This document shows positions 55,469-64,000 of a stretch of DNA of 64,000 nt, piece by piece. A program made the position numbers and the translations under genes. Source of the stretch: Atopobium deltae (GTDB lineage Bacteria > Actinomycetota > Coriobacteriia > Coriobacteriales > Atopobiaceae); NCBI RefSeq assembly GCF_001552785.1, contig NZ_KQ959487.1, positions 186,575-250,574 on the forward strand. The letters run 5' to 3'. The notes under the pieces were generated by a model. The model did not search any database. It saw only the letters and a program-made list of their open reading frames with translations, and was not told the DNA's origin. Within the stretch, counting starts at the first letter, position 1, and each line of letters starts with the position of its first letter.

Positions 55469-56544
55469 CAGCGCCCACCTTCTCTCGAGTCATGAGGATT
55501 TATAACGTCAGCACCAAACTCGTCGATTTGCTGCGCGAGTTTATCGAGCGTAGGCAGCGTCGAAACGCGCGCATTCAGGCGAGCGTGGCGACTCTTGACG
55601 ATGGTGCGGTGCTGCAACAGCGCATCGACCACGACGATAACAATAAGGATGACGCCCGTAATTGCGTTGTCGTAGTTGGACGAAAAACCCATAAACACCA
55701 AAAGGTAGCTAATAGAAGCCATGATGACCGCACCGACTGCGGCGCCAAGCGTAGAACCGACGCCGCCCAACAGGCTGACACCGCCCAGAACGCAAGCAGC
55801 AATGGCCTTCATCTCGTAACCGTTACCAGCCATCGGGGTGACAAACCCAATGCGGCTGCAGAACAAAATACCGCCAATAGCAGCAAAAATGCCGCAGATC
55901 ACATAGGCAGCAATTTTGGTTTGTAAGGTAGGAAGACCCACCAGAGTTGCACCGTTGGCGTTATCGCCCACCGCCGCAAACCAGCGACCTTGGCGAGTCT
56001 TCACAAGCGTCAAGTGGATGAGAATAACCAATGCAATAACTGCACAGTAGTACACTGTTAAATTACCGATGCCGGTAACCGCCGAAAAATCTTTAAAGCG
56101 CTTGGGCAGGTTCTCGACCCACGCACCGTTGGTATACACATAAATAATCCCGCGTAAAACGCCATTGACGCCAAGGGTAAAAATGAGCGAGGGAGCCTTC
56201 ATAACAGCAACACCCCACGCATTGACCAGACCGATAAGGGCGCCGAGCACGATGCCCACCGCGATTGCTGCTATAAGAGGCTGCCCATCGCGAAGCATGG
56301 TGCCCACCACTGCAGCAACAAGGCCAAGGTTGGAACCAACCGATACATCAATCTCACCAATAAAAAGCGTAAAAGCAACCCCGACGGCTACCAGTGTGTA
56401 GACAACCGAGGTATTAAAGCAGGCTGCAATATTGGCGGGAGTCAAGAAAGCTGGGTTAATGGCGCCAACTCCAACAAAGAGCATAAGCAAAAAGATAAGG
56501 GCGCTGAAGCCGCGCGCTTTAATGAGGCGTTTTACCACATTCAC
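55468..56544 (-). CDS. lsrC: AI-2 ABC transporter permease LsrC
   Basis: A 358-residue RbsC-type permease with about ten membrane segments. AFTLFIGEIDVSVGS, then IFTLGVNGVLRGIIYVYT and VLGGVSLLGGVGSTLGA, are typical. TAAGGAGG at the lsrA stop serves as binding site. The soluble C-terminal tail of about 40 residues is longer than usual. Gene order and neighbours identify it as LsrC. Confidence 0.9.
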   Translation of the reverse strand: MNVVKRLIKARGFSALIFLLMLFVGVGAINPAFLTPANIAACFNTSVVYTLVAVGVAFTLFIGEIDVSVGSNLGLVAAVVGTMLRDGQPLIAAIAVGIVLGALIGLVNAWGVAVMKAPSLIFTLGVNGVLRGIIYVYTNGAWVENLPKRFKDFSAVTGIGNLTVYYCAVIALVILIHLTLVKTRQGRWFAAVGDNANGATLVGLPTLQTKIAAYVICGIFAAIGGILFCSRIGFVTPMAGNGYEMKAIAACVLGGVSLLGGVGSTLGAAVGAVIMASISYLLVFMGFSSNYDNAITGVILIVIVVVDALLQHRTIVKSRHARLNARVSTLPTLDKLAQQIDEFGADVINPHDSREGGR

Positions 56545-56555
56545 CAGGAGCCTCC

Positions 56556-58136
56556 TTACAGACCAAATGCAGCAGACATAAGGTTGTCCTGCGTAATTTC
56601 GGATTTTGTAAACTCGCGATTGATGCGCCCGCGATACATCGTAAAAGCGCGATCCGCAAGCTCGATAATTTCTTCCATATCGGAAGAAATTAAAAGGATG
56701 GAGACGCCCTGTTTGCGTAGCTCTTGAATAACAAAGTAAACGTCCGCACGGGCTGCTGCATCAATACCACGTGTGGGCTCATCCAAAATAACTACCTTGG
56801 GCTGCACCGAGAAGGCGCGCCCAATCACAATCTTTTGCTGGTTGCCGCCAGAAAGACCTCCCACTTCCTGGGAAAGTCCCGTAATTTTCGTACGGAAATT
56901 CTCAACATACGTCGAAGAAACATCCCGCTCTTTTTTGTTGTTGAGGATGACAGAACCTAGCTCATGGCGGTTGAGCAGCGAACTTGTGGTATTCTCGGCC
57001 ACGTCACGAATCAAGAAAAGTCCGTCATTGAAGCGATCCTCGGGAACATAGCTTAAACCTGCAGCGATGATGTCTTTTGTCGACTTACCTGTGATGTCAA
57101 TGCCGTCAACAAAGCAACGCCCTCCAAGCGTTTTGTCCATGCCATAAATGGTGGTAGCCATCTCGGAACGACCAGCGCCGACAATCCCTGCAAGACCCAC
57201 AATCTCGCCGGGATACAGCGCCAAATCGACGTCAGCAAAGCCGTAGCCCGTAAAATCCTTGAGCTCAAAGACGGGTTTTCCGCTGTAGTCAATAGCCTTT
57301 GCGTCCTGTGTCACTTCGCGACGGATCTGCGCCACATCGGGCGGAAGCAAACCGTGCACGAGATCTTCTCGCGTGAAGTCTTTGACGTCACCGTGCATAG
57401 CCATGACGCCGTCGCGCAAAATGCCAACGGTGGTTGCCACCTCAAACACTTCGGAGAGACGATGTGTAATGTAAATAATGCCAATATGTTTTTGACGCAG
57501 TTCATCAATAACCGCAAAGAGACTTTTTACCTCGTCAAAGGTTAAGGCACTGGTGGGCTCGTCAAAAATCAAAATCTTGGAATGACGCATGAGGCCGCGA
57601 AGAATTTCAACCATCTCTTGTTCGGCGATAGACAGCGTTGAAGCTTTACGCCCAAGATCGAGGTCCCAGCCGATCTCTTGCATGGTCTCGGTTAAACGAC
57701 GGTTAAGCTCAGCGGCGGGCTGTGTAAAACCAATCGTAATATTTTCGCGCACCGTCATATTGGGAAAAAGCATGGGCTCCTGCGGAACCATGTAAATGCT
57801 ATGGGCAAGGGCGGCCTTTGGATTAGTAATGTCAACTTTTTGCTGGTCGATAGCTATTTCGCCCTCATCGGCCGAATAAATGCCCATAATAATTTTCATG
57901 AGCGTTGACTTACCCGAGCCATTGCCGCCGATAAGGGCAAACACTTCGTCAGGACGCAAATCAAGATTGATTCCCTTGAGCACCGCATTCGAGCGGAATG
58001 ATTTGTAAATGCCTCGCACGGATAGCAACGGCGCAGCACCGACATCGCTTACGTCGAGTACATCATTTGCTGCGAGCACGTCGGTTGTGCCAAGCGCATT
58101 ATTTTCGTGCAATGGCTTATTTGAAACATCATCCAC
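56556..58136 (-). CDS. lsrA: AI-2 ABC transporter ATPase LsrA
   Basis: A 526-residue protein with two ABC domains in tandem, as in RbsA/LsrA. The first has Walker A GGNGSGKST, signature LSIAEQEMVEIL and Walker [10 protein letters not shown]. The second has a degenerate P-loop (GIVGAGRSE), signature LSGGNQQKI and ILDEPTRGID. AGGAG lies 5 bases before a GTG start. A 40-residue N-terminal extension precedes the first domain. It is first in the lsrACDBF operon and diverges from lsrR. Confidence 0.92.
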   Translation of the reverse strand: MDDVSNKPLHENNALGTTDVLAANDVLDVSDVGAAPLLSVRGIYKSFRSNAVLKGINLDLRPDEVFALIGGNGSGKSTLMKIIMGIYSADEGEIAIDQQKVDITNPKAALAHSIYMVPQEPMLFPNMTVRENITIGFTQPAAELNRRLTETMQEIGWDLDLGRKASTLSIAEQEMVEILRGLMRHSKILIFDEPTSALTFDEVKSLFAVIDELRQKHIGIIYITHRLSEVFEVATTVGILRDGVMAMHGDVKDFTREDLVHGLLPPDVAQIRREVTQDAKAIDYSGKPVFELKDFTGYGFADVDLALYPGEIVGLAGIVGAGRSEMATTIYGMDKTLGGRCFVDGIDITGKSTKDIIAAGLSYVPEDRFNDGLFLIRDVAENTTSSLLNRHELGSVILNNKKERDVSSTYVENFRTKITGLSQEVGGLSGGNQQKIVIGRAFSVQPKVVILDEPTRGIDAAARADVYFVIQELRKQGVSILLISSDMEEIIELADRAFTMYRGRINREFTKSEITQDNLMSAAFGL

Positions 58137-58433
58137 AGGCTCTCCTACCCACCAAGATGACGATTACTTCATCTCCTAAGATACCGATAATTTCGTTTGA
58201 ATGTTGGAGGCGTTGGCTCTGCCGTGCGCTTTGGGGGATGAACGGTAGCATCTTGACGGTAGACGGTATTTTGTAGCACTCTTGAACTATTATATTCATA
58301 ATTCGCTGTAGAAGTTCACCAGTTATGGTATATCTACCAGTAATTATTAAAAAAGCGCTGAGAATACTTCTTGACCTTTATACCTTACTTTTGTTTATAC
58401 TATAGACAAAAGTAATACTTAAGGAGACCTCGC
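58137..58433. promoter_or_regulatory. lsrA/lsrR divergent control region
   Basis: The 297-bp spacer has TATAAT on the minus strand (58289-58294), a candidate -10 for lsrA. Three ACGGTA copies lie at 58243-58266, and TGGTA/TACCA is inverted at 58325-58338. TTGACC (58371-58376) and TATACT (58396-58401) may form the lsrR promoter with a long 19-base spacer. Confidence 0.5.
58387..58413. promoter_or_regulatory. Putative LsrR operator
   Basis: Arms ACTTTTGT (58387-58394) and ACAAAAGT (58406-58413) flank TATACTATA, giving a 27-bp near-perfect palindrome. It overlaps the likely lsrR -10 box, 20 bases before the lsrR start. It is the best candidate for LsrR binding, autoregulation and control of lsrACDBF. 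Confidence 0.65.
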
Positions 58434-59366
58434 TTGACTGAACGAACATACATGCTTGCAACGAAGGCAACATGGTACTACTACATGGAGAACTACACCC
58501 AGCACCAAATTGCAGAAGCCATGGGCCTGTCTCGCGCGAAGGTGATTCGTCTTCTGGAAGATGCTAAAACTAACGGCATTATTCAATTCAACTTTAGAAA
58601 AGATGACATCGCGCGTACCGAGCTCGAACAAAAGTTGATTTCGACCTACAAGCTCAATGATGCCTTTGTTGTGCCAGCTCCGTTTAGCGAAGCCGAAACA
58701 AACAACTCAATTTCGCGTGCAGCAGCGCTCTATGTAAAAGAGCATCTACGACCTGATGGCTACCTGAACATTGGTTACGGCGATACCATATGCTCGATGC
58801 TCAGCCATCTTGCAAAGGAAACTACCTCGACCCTTAATGTTGTAAGTCTCACGGGTGGAGTAAGCTACTATCTTCCCGCCGTCAGTTCTGCTGCCTACAA
58901 AATGAGACTCTTTCTCACGCCGGCACCACTGATGGTCTCTTCTTCTGAAGTACGCGATGCCCTGCTCGCCGAGCGAAGCATCCAGGAGGTCTTCTCGATG
59001 ACCGAACATGCCGACATGAGCGTGGTAGGCATTGGCGCTGCAGCAACGGGAGCAACCGTTTTACGCAATGGCATCATTCGTGAGTCAGAACTGGCGGTTC
59101 TTAAAATGCAAGGCGCCGTAGGTGATGTGCTGAACCATTTTTACGATAAAGACGGCAAGCCACTGGATACCGAAATAGAAGCCCGCACTATTAGCACTGA
59201 TATCGAGAAACTCCGCGACATGAAAAATGTGGTTGGAGTCGCCGCAGGGCTCAATAAGGTTGCTGCGCTGCGGGCGGTGTTGCATGGTGGCTATCTGAAT
59301 GTGCTCATTACCAACGCCGAAACAGCAGAAGGGCTTCTTTCTGACGAAGGTACGGCTGCGGATTAA
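58434..59366 (+). CDS. lsrR: LsrR, SorC/DeoR-type repressor of the AI-2 operon
   Basis: A 310-residue SorC-family regulator. The N-terminal helix-turn-helix (YYMENYTQHQIAEAMGLSRA, then KVIRLLEDAKTNGII) precedes a sugar-phosphate-binding domain with LNIGYGDTI, TLNVVSLTGG and VVGVAAGLNK. LsrR releases DNA when it binds phospho-AI-2. The start is a TTG 7 bases after AAGGAG. It diverges from lsrA and is followed by lsrK, mirroring the enteric lsr locus although with R before K. Confidence 0.92.
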   Translation: MTERTYMLATKATWYYYMENYTQHQIAEAMGLSRAKVIRLLEDAKTNGIIQFNFRKDDIARTELEQKLISTYKLNDAFVVPAPFSEAETNNSISRAAALYVKEHLRPDGYLNIGYGDTICSMLSHLAKETTSTLNVVSLTGGVSYYLPAVSSAAYKMRLFLTPAPLMVSSSEVRDALLAERSIQEVFSMTEHADMSVVGIGAAATGATVLRNGIIRESELAVLKMQGAVGDVLNHFYDKDGKPLDTEIEARTISTDIEKLRDMKNVVGVAAGLNKVAALRAVLHGGYLNVLITNAETAEGLLSDEGTAAD

Positions 59367-59417
59367 AAACGCGAGTGTGCAGATGTAAGGACGCAACACA
59401 CGTATGAGGAGGGCGGT

Positions 59418-61049
59418 ATGAACAATGCAGATAAGGACGAGCGAGATGAGAAGAGCGCGAGGGACGCAAGGGGCGCAAAAGACGTGCACGAGCAGTACCT
59501 CTTAGCGCTTGACGCGGGCACGGGCAGTGTACGCGCTGTGCTCTTTTCGGTTGAAGGAGCACAAATTTGCGTCGCACAACGTGAATGGCAGCATAAAGAA
59601 GATCCTCGTTGGCCTGGGAGCATGGACTTCGACTGGGTGTATAACTGGAAGCTTACCGTTGACTGTATTCACGAAGTTCTCGATACTACGGGCATTAACC
59701 CGCAATTGATTGCGGGTATTTCGACCACCTGCATGCGAGAAGGAATTCTGCTCTACGACAAGAACGGACGGGAGATTTGGGCTTGTGCCAACGTTGATGC
59801 GCGCAGCGTTGACGAAGTGGGTGAACTTATCGCCATGGACCCCACGCTGGAGCGCGAGCTCTATCGCATCAGTGGCCAAACCTATGCCTTAGGGGCGCTT
59901 CCCCGCCTGCTGTGGGTCAAGAATAAAATGCCCGCAATATATGAACGCGCCGCAACTATTGGCATGTTTAATGACTGGCTCGCCTACAAATTGACAGGTA
60001 TTTTGGCTGTTGAGCCAAGCAATGGAAGCACTACGGGCATCATGGATTTGCACAAGCGCGACTGGGATCCAGCCATCGCACGACGCTGCGGGCTTCGCGA
60101 CGATATTTTTGGTCCCGTGCATGAGTGTGGACAAATTCTTGGGGGCGTTTGCGCACAAAGTGCGCAGGTCACGGGCCTTGCCGAGAAAACCCCCGTGGTG
60201 GTTGGCGGCGGTGATTGCCAGCTTGGTATGGTTGGCATTAACGCCTGTAAGCCTGGCCAGGCAGGTGTGTTTGGTGGCAGTTTTTGGCAATACGAGTTCA
60301 ACACTGCCACAGCCCAGACCGACCCCGCGTGTCGCGTGCGCGTCAATTGTCACGCCATTCCGCAGGTATGGCAGTATGAGGCTTTGGCTTTTAAGCCCGG
60401 ACTTGTCATGCGCTGGTATCGAGACGCCTTCTGTCAGGCTGAAGCACAGCAGGCAAAAGAGCTTGGACTAGACGTCTATGACATCATGAACCGCGAGGCC
60501 GAAAAGGTTCCCGCTGGCAGTCATGGTATGGTCTGTTGCTTTAGCGATGTGATGAACTACATTCATTGGATGCACGCAAGCCCGACCTTCACCAATTTTG
60601 AATTAGATCCCACGCGCTTTAACAAATATAGCTTCTATCGTGCGGTTCTGGAGAACACCGCCCTTCTCGTCAGGGGACACATCGAGCTTGTGGCAGACGC
60701 TACTGGTAATGAACCTGACGAGCTCGTTTTTGCAGGCGGCGCTTCAAAGAGTAATCTGTGGGCACAGATACTTGCTGACGTGTGCCACAAGCGGGTGCAC
60801 GTTCCCGAGGTCAAAGAGGCCACCGCACTTGGTTGCGCCATTCTTGCTGGCTACGGCGTAGGTATCTACCCGAGCATTGCTGAGGGAGCGCAGCGTGTCG
60901 TGAAGTGGAAGCAGACGTTTGAGCCGAATCCAAAGAATTACGATGTGTACGAGAGACTTTACGAAAACTGGAAAGCAATCTATGCAGCTCAATTTGAGCT
61001 GGCTGAGAAAGGCACGACAAGAAGCTTATGGCGAGCACCTGGACTGTAA
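59418..61049 (+). CDS. lsrK: Autoinducer-2 kinase LsrK
   Basis: A 543-residue FGGY-family kinase that phosphorylates AI-2 in the cytoplasm, trapping it and creating the LsrR ligand. It follows enteric LsrK closely: LALDAGTGSVRAVLF, STTCMREGILLY, IWACANVDAR, PRLLWVKN, NDWLAYKLTG, EPSNGSTTG, PVVVGGGDCQLG, VKEATALGCAI and the C-terminal SLWRAPGL. A 25-residue charged N-terminal extension precedes the kinase. It lies 51 bases after lsrR with GGAGGG upstream. Confidence 0.95.
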   Translation: MNNADKDERDEKSARDARGAKDVHEQYLLALDAGTGSVRAVLFSVEGAQICVAQREWQHKEDPRWPGSMDFDWVYNWKLTVDCIHEVLDTTGINPQLIAGISTTCMREGILLYDKNGREIWACANVDARSVDEVGELIAMDPTLERELYRISGQTYALGALPRLLWVKNKMPAIYERAATIGMFNDWLAYKLTGILAVEPSNGSTTGIMDLHKRDWDPAIARRCGLRDDIFGPVHECGQILGGVCAQSAQVTGLAEKTPVVVGGGDCQLGMVGINACKPGQAGVFGGSFWQYEFNTATAQTDPACRVRVNCHAIPQVWQYEALAFKPGLVMRWYRDAFCQAEAQQAKELGLDVYDIMNREAEKVPAGSHGMVCCFSDVMNYIHWMHASPTFTNFELDPTRFNKYSFYRAVLENTALLVRGHIELVADATGNEPDELVFAGGASKSNLWAQILADVCHKRVHVPEVKEATALGCAILAGYGVGIYPSIAEGAQRVVKWKQTFEPNPKNYDVYERLYENWKAIYAAQFELAEKGTTRSLWRAPGL

Positions 61050-61079
61050 GGTTTTGAACGAACGAAAGGATTGATTGGT

Positions 61080-61439
61080 ATGTACGTTGTAAACGAGAAT
61101 GACTTTGAGTATCGCTTTGGTAATTCGGGTCCCAAATACCTCATGAAAGGCCCGCGCATGAACTACGCGGTTGTGCAATTCCAGCCAGGCGAAGATTTTC
61201 ATGCGCACTATCACCACATCATGGAGGAGAACTTCCACATCATGCAGGGCAAAGTCGATATTGTAGTTGACGGCGTGCTCCACACGCTTTCGGCGGGGGA
61301 CTTTATCCACATCGAGCCCGATGAGGTGCACTATGTGGCCAATCCCTACGACGAGCCCATGATTATGATCTCGACTCTTGCACCGCATCAAGATTCCGAT
61401 AAGATCGAGGTCGAGAACCCCGAGTATGATCGCCTATAG
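61080..61439 (+). CDS. Small cupin, possible LsrG replacement
   Basis: A 119-residue single-domain cupin. HAHYHHIMEENFHIMQG supplies the usual His-His-Glu metal ligands of motif 1, and HYVANPYDEP lies in motif 2. AAAGGA is 9 bases before the ATG at 61080. It is the third gene of the lsrR-lsrK unit. Enteric lsr operons carry LsrG, which isomerises phospho-AI-2, and no LsrG-type (ABM fold) gene is in this window. The cupin is therefore a candidate for that step or another phospho-AI-2 reaction. That is inference from context. Its 3' end overlaps the convergent DUF192 gene by 6 bases. Confidence 0.8.
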   Translation: MYVVNENDFEYRFGNSGPKYLMKGPRMNYAVVQFQPGEDFHAHYHHIMEENFHIMQGKVDIVVDGVLHTLSAGDFIHIEPDEVHYVANPYDEPMIMISTLAPHQDSDKIEVENPEYDRL

Positions 61440-61904
61440 GTCGGTCGGTTCGGTTGTAAGTCGGTCGCAGGTCGGTCCTTCTATCAGCAGTTGATCACCG
61501 GGACGCACGTCAAAATCTGTGTGGACGGGCAATTCAAGTACATGTTTTGCCTTTGGTACGTGTGAACCTAGACGCCACGGCATAACGGTTTCGCAAAAAA
61601 GAACCTCAAGGCATGTACGGTTCGCAGCTGTCCCCGCATACGCTTTTGCATACGAATTTGAGCGTGCGCAATCGGGATGATCTGCTCCTGCACAATCAGA
61701 CCTCAGATATACAATCCGCAAAGGTACTTTCATAAAACAGCAATGCACGGAGGAGCAGTTCTGCAAGAACAGCCCTCCGTGTATTTCACGTTCTTCTCTT
61801 CCCATAAGACCACGTAGACGGCTCATAAAATTTGCCGCATGCTCGACGAGGAGAACTTGGTTGGTGCGTGTATTGACTAGGCGAATATTCATGGCTGCCG
61901 ACAC
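61434..61904 (-). CDS. DUF192 family protein
   Basis: A protein of about 156 residues with the DUF192 pattern FMSRLRGLMGR, then SVHCCFMKVPLRIVYL, ETVMPWRLGSHVPKAKHVLEL and RPGDQLLIEG. The family has no agreed function. About 30 extra residues, including several Cys and Ala, are inserted in the middle. The GTG at 61904 lies 2 bases after the upstream M20 peptidase stop; an ATG at 61892 is an alternative start. Confidence 0.75.
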   Translation of the reverse strand: MSAAMNIRLVNTRTNQVLLVEHAANFMSRLRGLMGREEREIHGGLFLQNCSSVHCCFMKVPLRIVYLRSDCAGADHPDCARSNSYAKAYAGTAANRTCLEVLFCETVMPWRLGSHVPKAKHVLELPVHTDFDVRPGDQLLIEGPTCDRLTTEPTDL

Positions 61905-61906
61905 GC

Positions 61907-63406
61907 CTATCCGAGTAATTTTCCGAGTGCGGTAATGTAGATCGCAAGCGCGCGCTGCAGCGACGCTTCAGAAATTGCCTCGTTGGGTCCATGGATACTC
62001 CCAACCCACGCAGGCCTTCCATCTTCATGCTCGTATTCAGGACCAAATGCCACCGCATATGGAAAATGCTTTGCATAGGTTCCGCCACCCAAAGTAATGG
62101 GTGCAAGCTTCTCGGGTGACCACTGCGTAAAGCTCGAAAGCAACGCCTGAATTTCTTCCTGCTGCGGATCTTGATACATGCAGACACCGCGGTGTGTCTC
62201 GCAAAAACGTGCGCCATGCTCTTGGCATACCTTCGTTAACTGCTCACTTATGCGATCAGGATTGGTCGATTTGGGCCAACGCGCATCTATGGTTTGCACG
62301 AGCTGCCCATCACGAACGCCAATGACTCCACTCACAATAGTCAACGGCGAGAAGACATCGTCAGTTGCATCGACGCCCAAAAGAGAACCATCCCAGCTTG
62401 CATACAGACGATGCTGCAGCTCAAACCAGGTCTTCTCGGCAGGGCTATACAACTCGTGGTCATACAAATACTTCCCCAGCATGCCGATGGCGCTCTTCGT
62501 GCCCTGCGGCAACGAAGCGTGCCCGCCTACACCCTGGGCCTCAAGACGAATGGTACCGTCTCCCAAATCGCTGGGTGTTATGCCGTCGACCTCAGGTGTT
62601 TCGTCCAAGCGCGCACGGATAACAGCCTGCGCCCGCGACGCCACGGCATTGCGTACGGTGCCTCCTTCGAAAGACACGATACGCCCCTGCGGCTGCAGAT
62701 CAAACGAAATTTCCCCATTATAAGTGCCCTTCTCGCCAATCACGACGGGCCAATACGAGTCGGGCGTGAACAAAAAGTCGGGAGCGGGATAGTGCTTGTT
62801 GTAATATTTTGCATCGTTCATGTGCGTTTCTTCGTTGGTGCCCAACATGACGCGCAAGTCGTGCGCGCGCTCGAGGGGGTGCTCCATAAAAAAGTGGGCC
62901 GCCCAGAGCGATAAGATCGCCGGGCTTTTATCGTCAACCACGCCACGGCCGCACAGATATCCCTCTTTTTTGGTGAGCGCATACGGCTCAAAATCCCAAC
63001 CCGGACCTGCGGGAACAACATCCAAGTGGCCAAACACCGCAATCTGCTTTTTTGTGTTATTTGAGATTGGCACAGCATCTGAGACATCGTCGGTGGTATT
63101 TGAAGTGAATGCAACGACATCTGAGGCGGCTGGCGACTCGGACGCCGAGGGCCGAGGCGCATTGGCGAGAAGATCGGCGTACCCGAGATATTCCTCGCAA
63201 TTGTGCGTGGACAAGCCGAGGCGGCATGCGATCTCCAAGCCCTGCTCGAGCGCTTGTGCCACTTCGGGACCAAAGGGTGCATGGGGCCGTGCGTGCGGAA
63301 TGTTCTCAACACTGGGGATGGCCACGACATTAGCAATATCCTGTACAATTTCATCCCAGTGGCGGTCGATATAGCGGGTAATGGTAGCTTGAGAAATATC
63401 CATCAT
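61907..63406 (-). CDS. M20 family metallopeptidase (Sapep/PepV-like dipeptidase)
   Basis: A 499-residue zinc dipeptidase. FGHLDVVPAGPGW carries the first metal ligand, GRGVVDDKSPAIL the bridging aspartate, and LGTNEETHM the catalytic glutamate pair. GGGTYAKHFPYAVAFGPE is near the C-terminus with the last ligand. A Ser/Thr/Asp-rich stretch of about 35 residues (around 87-120) is inserted before the first metal motif. The ATG follows the upstream stop directly (TGAATG). Confidence 0.88.
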   Translation of the reverse strand: MMDISQATITRYIDRHWDEIVQDIANVVAIPSVENIPHARPHAPFGPEVAQALEQGLEIACRLGLSTHNCEEYLGYADLLANAPRPSASESPAASDVVAFTSNTTDDVSDAVPISNNTKKQIAVFGHLDVVPAGPGWDFEPYALTKKEGYLCGRGVVDDKSPAILSLWAAHFFMEHPLERAHDLRVMLGTNEETHMNDAKYYNKHYPAPDFLFTPDSYWPVVIGEKGTYNGEISFDLQPQGRIVSFEGGTVRNAVASRAQAVIRARLDETPEVDGITPSDLGDGTIRLEAQGVGGHASLPQGTKSAIGMLGKYLYDHELYSPAEKTWFELQHRLYASWDGSLLGVDATDDVFSPLTIVSGVIGVRDGQLVQTIDARWPKSTNPDRISEQLTKVCQEHGARFCETHRGVCMYQDPQQEEIQALLSSFTQWSPEKLAPITLGGGTYAKHFPYAVAFGPEYEHEDGRPAWVGSIHGPNEAISEASLQRALAIYITALGKLLG

Positions 63407-64000
63407 TCACTCACCTGACTTAAAAACCTGGCTCAAAAACGTAATGACTGCTTCATAGGAAGCTAGCGTTTGCGCATGCGGTTGTATCTGCGCTTGTGTA
63501 TTCAACACAGTGTATAAATACGAAAAAATACTATTCTTATCCTGCAGATGCTGGCTTGCGAGCACCACTAAGATGAGCGAGATGGGCTTGTCAGGCGCGG
63601 TATTGGCGTCAGCAAAAACGGCTCGGTCGGGTGCAATGGCAAAAAGACGAAATTGCGAGGCGTAGGTTTCGGTCACGCTATGGGGAATTGCCACGCCTTT
63701 GAAGTACAGGCGATCGGAGCTTTGCTCGCGATCGAGTACCTTGCGCGCTTCGGTTTTGCTCATGCATTCTCGCTGCACAAACATATCCAGCCCCCGCTTC
63801 AAGAGTTGCTCGTAGGAAGCGTTTAGGCCAACTGCAGCGACGCAATCAGCAACATCCGCATCCCCCACCACCGCCAAGCGGCAGAAATTTTGTTCGGGCA
63901 GAAGCAGCGGCAAGCGCTTGCGGTACCCCGCATACAGCACTATTTTTTGCAGTTGCTTGAGGTCCTTATCGCTCAGAATACCCTTGTACGAAAAATTCCA
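63407..64000 (-). CDS. PTS-domain transcriptional regulator, C-terminal part (5' end beyond window)
   Basis: The frame stays open to the window's right edge, so the N-terminus is missing. The visible 198 residues have a short segment with LLLPEQNFCRLAVVG, which fits the end of an EIIB-like region. A mannitol/fructose-type EIIA domain follows, with GVAIPHSVTE containing the phosphorylatable histidine. This order is found at the C-terminus of BglG/MtlR/LicR-type antiterminators and activators. An EIIA of a PTS is less likely given the upstream extension. The stop abuts the M20 peptidase start. Confidence 0.65.
   Translation of the reverse strand, partial: WNFSYKGILSDKDLKQLQKIVLYAGYRKRLPLLLPEQNFCRLAVVGDADVADCVAAVGLNASYEQLLKRGLDMFVQRECMSKTEARKVLDREQSSDRLYFKGVAIPHSVTETYASQFRLFAIAPDRAVFADANTAPDKPISLILVVLASQHLQDKNSIFSYLYTVLNTQAQIQPHAQTLASYEAVITFLSQVFKSGE

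Overview
The window is bacterial and looks like a host-associated member of the class Coriobacteriia (Actinomycetota). Pointers are twin-arginine lipoprotein signals, an actinobacterial-style rplM-rpsI/glmM-glmS-acpS-nnr-alr-tsaE-tsaD block, several split transketolases, and a tet(W) gene typical of gut and oral commensals. The genus is my inference. I saw no rRNA, tRNA or CRISPR array.

Positions 1-7917 are accessory DNA stacked on the 3' end of guaA. Three direct copies of an attachment-like repeat end in CTACTCCCACTC or CTATTCCCACTC, the complement of the last codons and stop of guaA. They lie at 1-69, 4642-4822 and 7738-7917 and bound two resistance cassettes. One carries an attenuator-led mef-like MFS pump plus an msr(D)-like ABC-F protein. 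The other carries tet(W) with its leader peptide and attenuator. Neither contains an integrase. Remnants of a DUF4143 ATPase and perhaps an IS3-type transposase lie at the left.

Positions 7906-31742 hold guaA, a LytR-CpsA-Psr protein, ychF and two parallel sugar-PTS operons. Operon 1 (12910-20720, minus strand) has fructose-type EIIB/EIIC/EIIA, a GatZ/KbaZ-like subunit, a transaldolase-like aldolase, split transketolase and a four-cluster Fe-S protein; it diverges from a LacI regulator. Operon 2 (22234-28230, minus) has ascorbate-type EIIA/EIIC/EIIB, split transketolase, deoC and a second aldolase; it diverges from a DeoR regulator with a large insertion. groES-groEL follows.

Positions 32027-50633 are mostly minus strand. 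They hold nadE, an amidohydrolase, an amino-acid ABC transporter, a triple-fusion TsaB-RimI-TsaD protein, tsaE, alr, nnr, acpS, glmS, glmM and rpsI-rplM.

Positions 50938-64000 hold a FemAB-like transferase and a complete AI-2 (Lsr) system. lsrA-lsrC-lsrD-lsrB-lsrF run on the minus strand and diverge from lsrR-lsrK-cupin. A DUF192 protein, an M20 dipeptidase and the C-terminal part of a PTS-domain regulator close the window.

A heptamer, CTT(A/C)TCG or its complement CGA(G/T)AAG, appears to be strongly over-represented across the chromosomal part but not in the guaA cassettes. It also forms a tandem intergenic array at 39713-39769.
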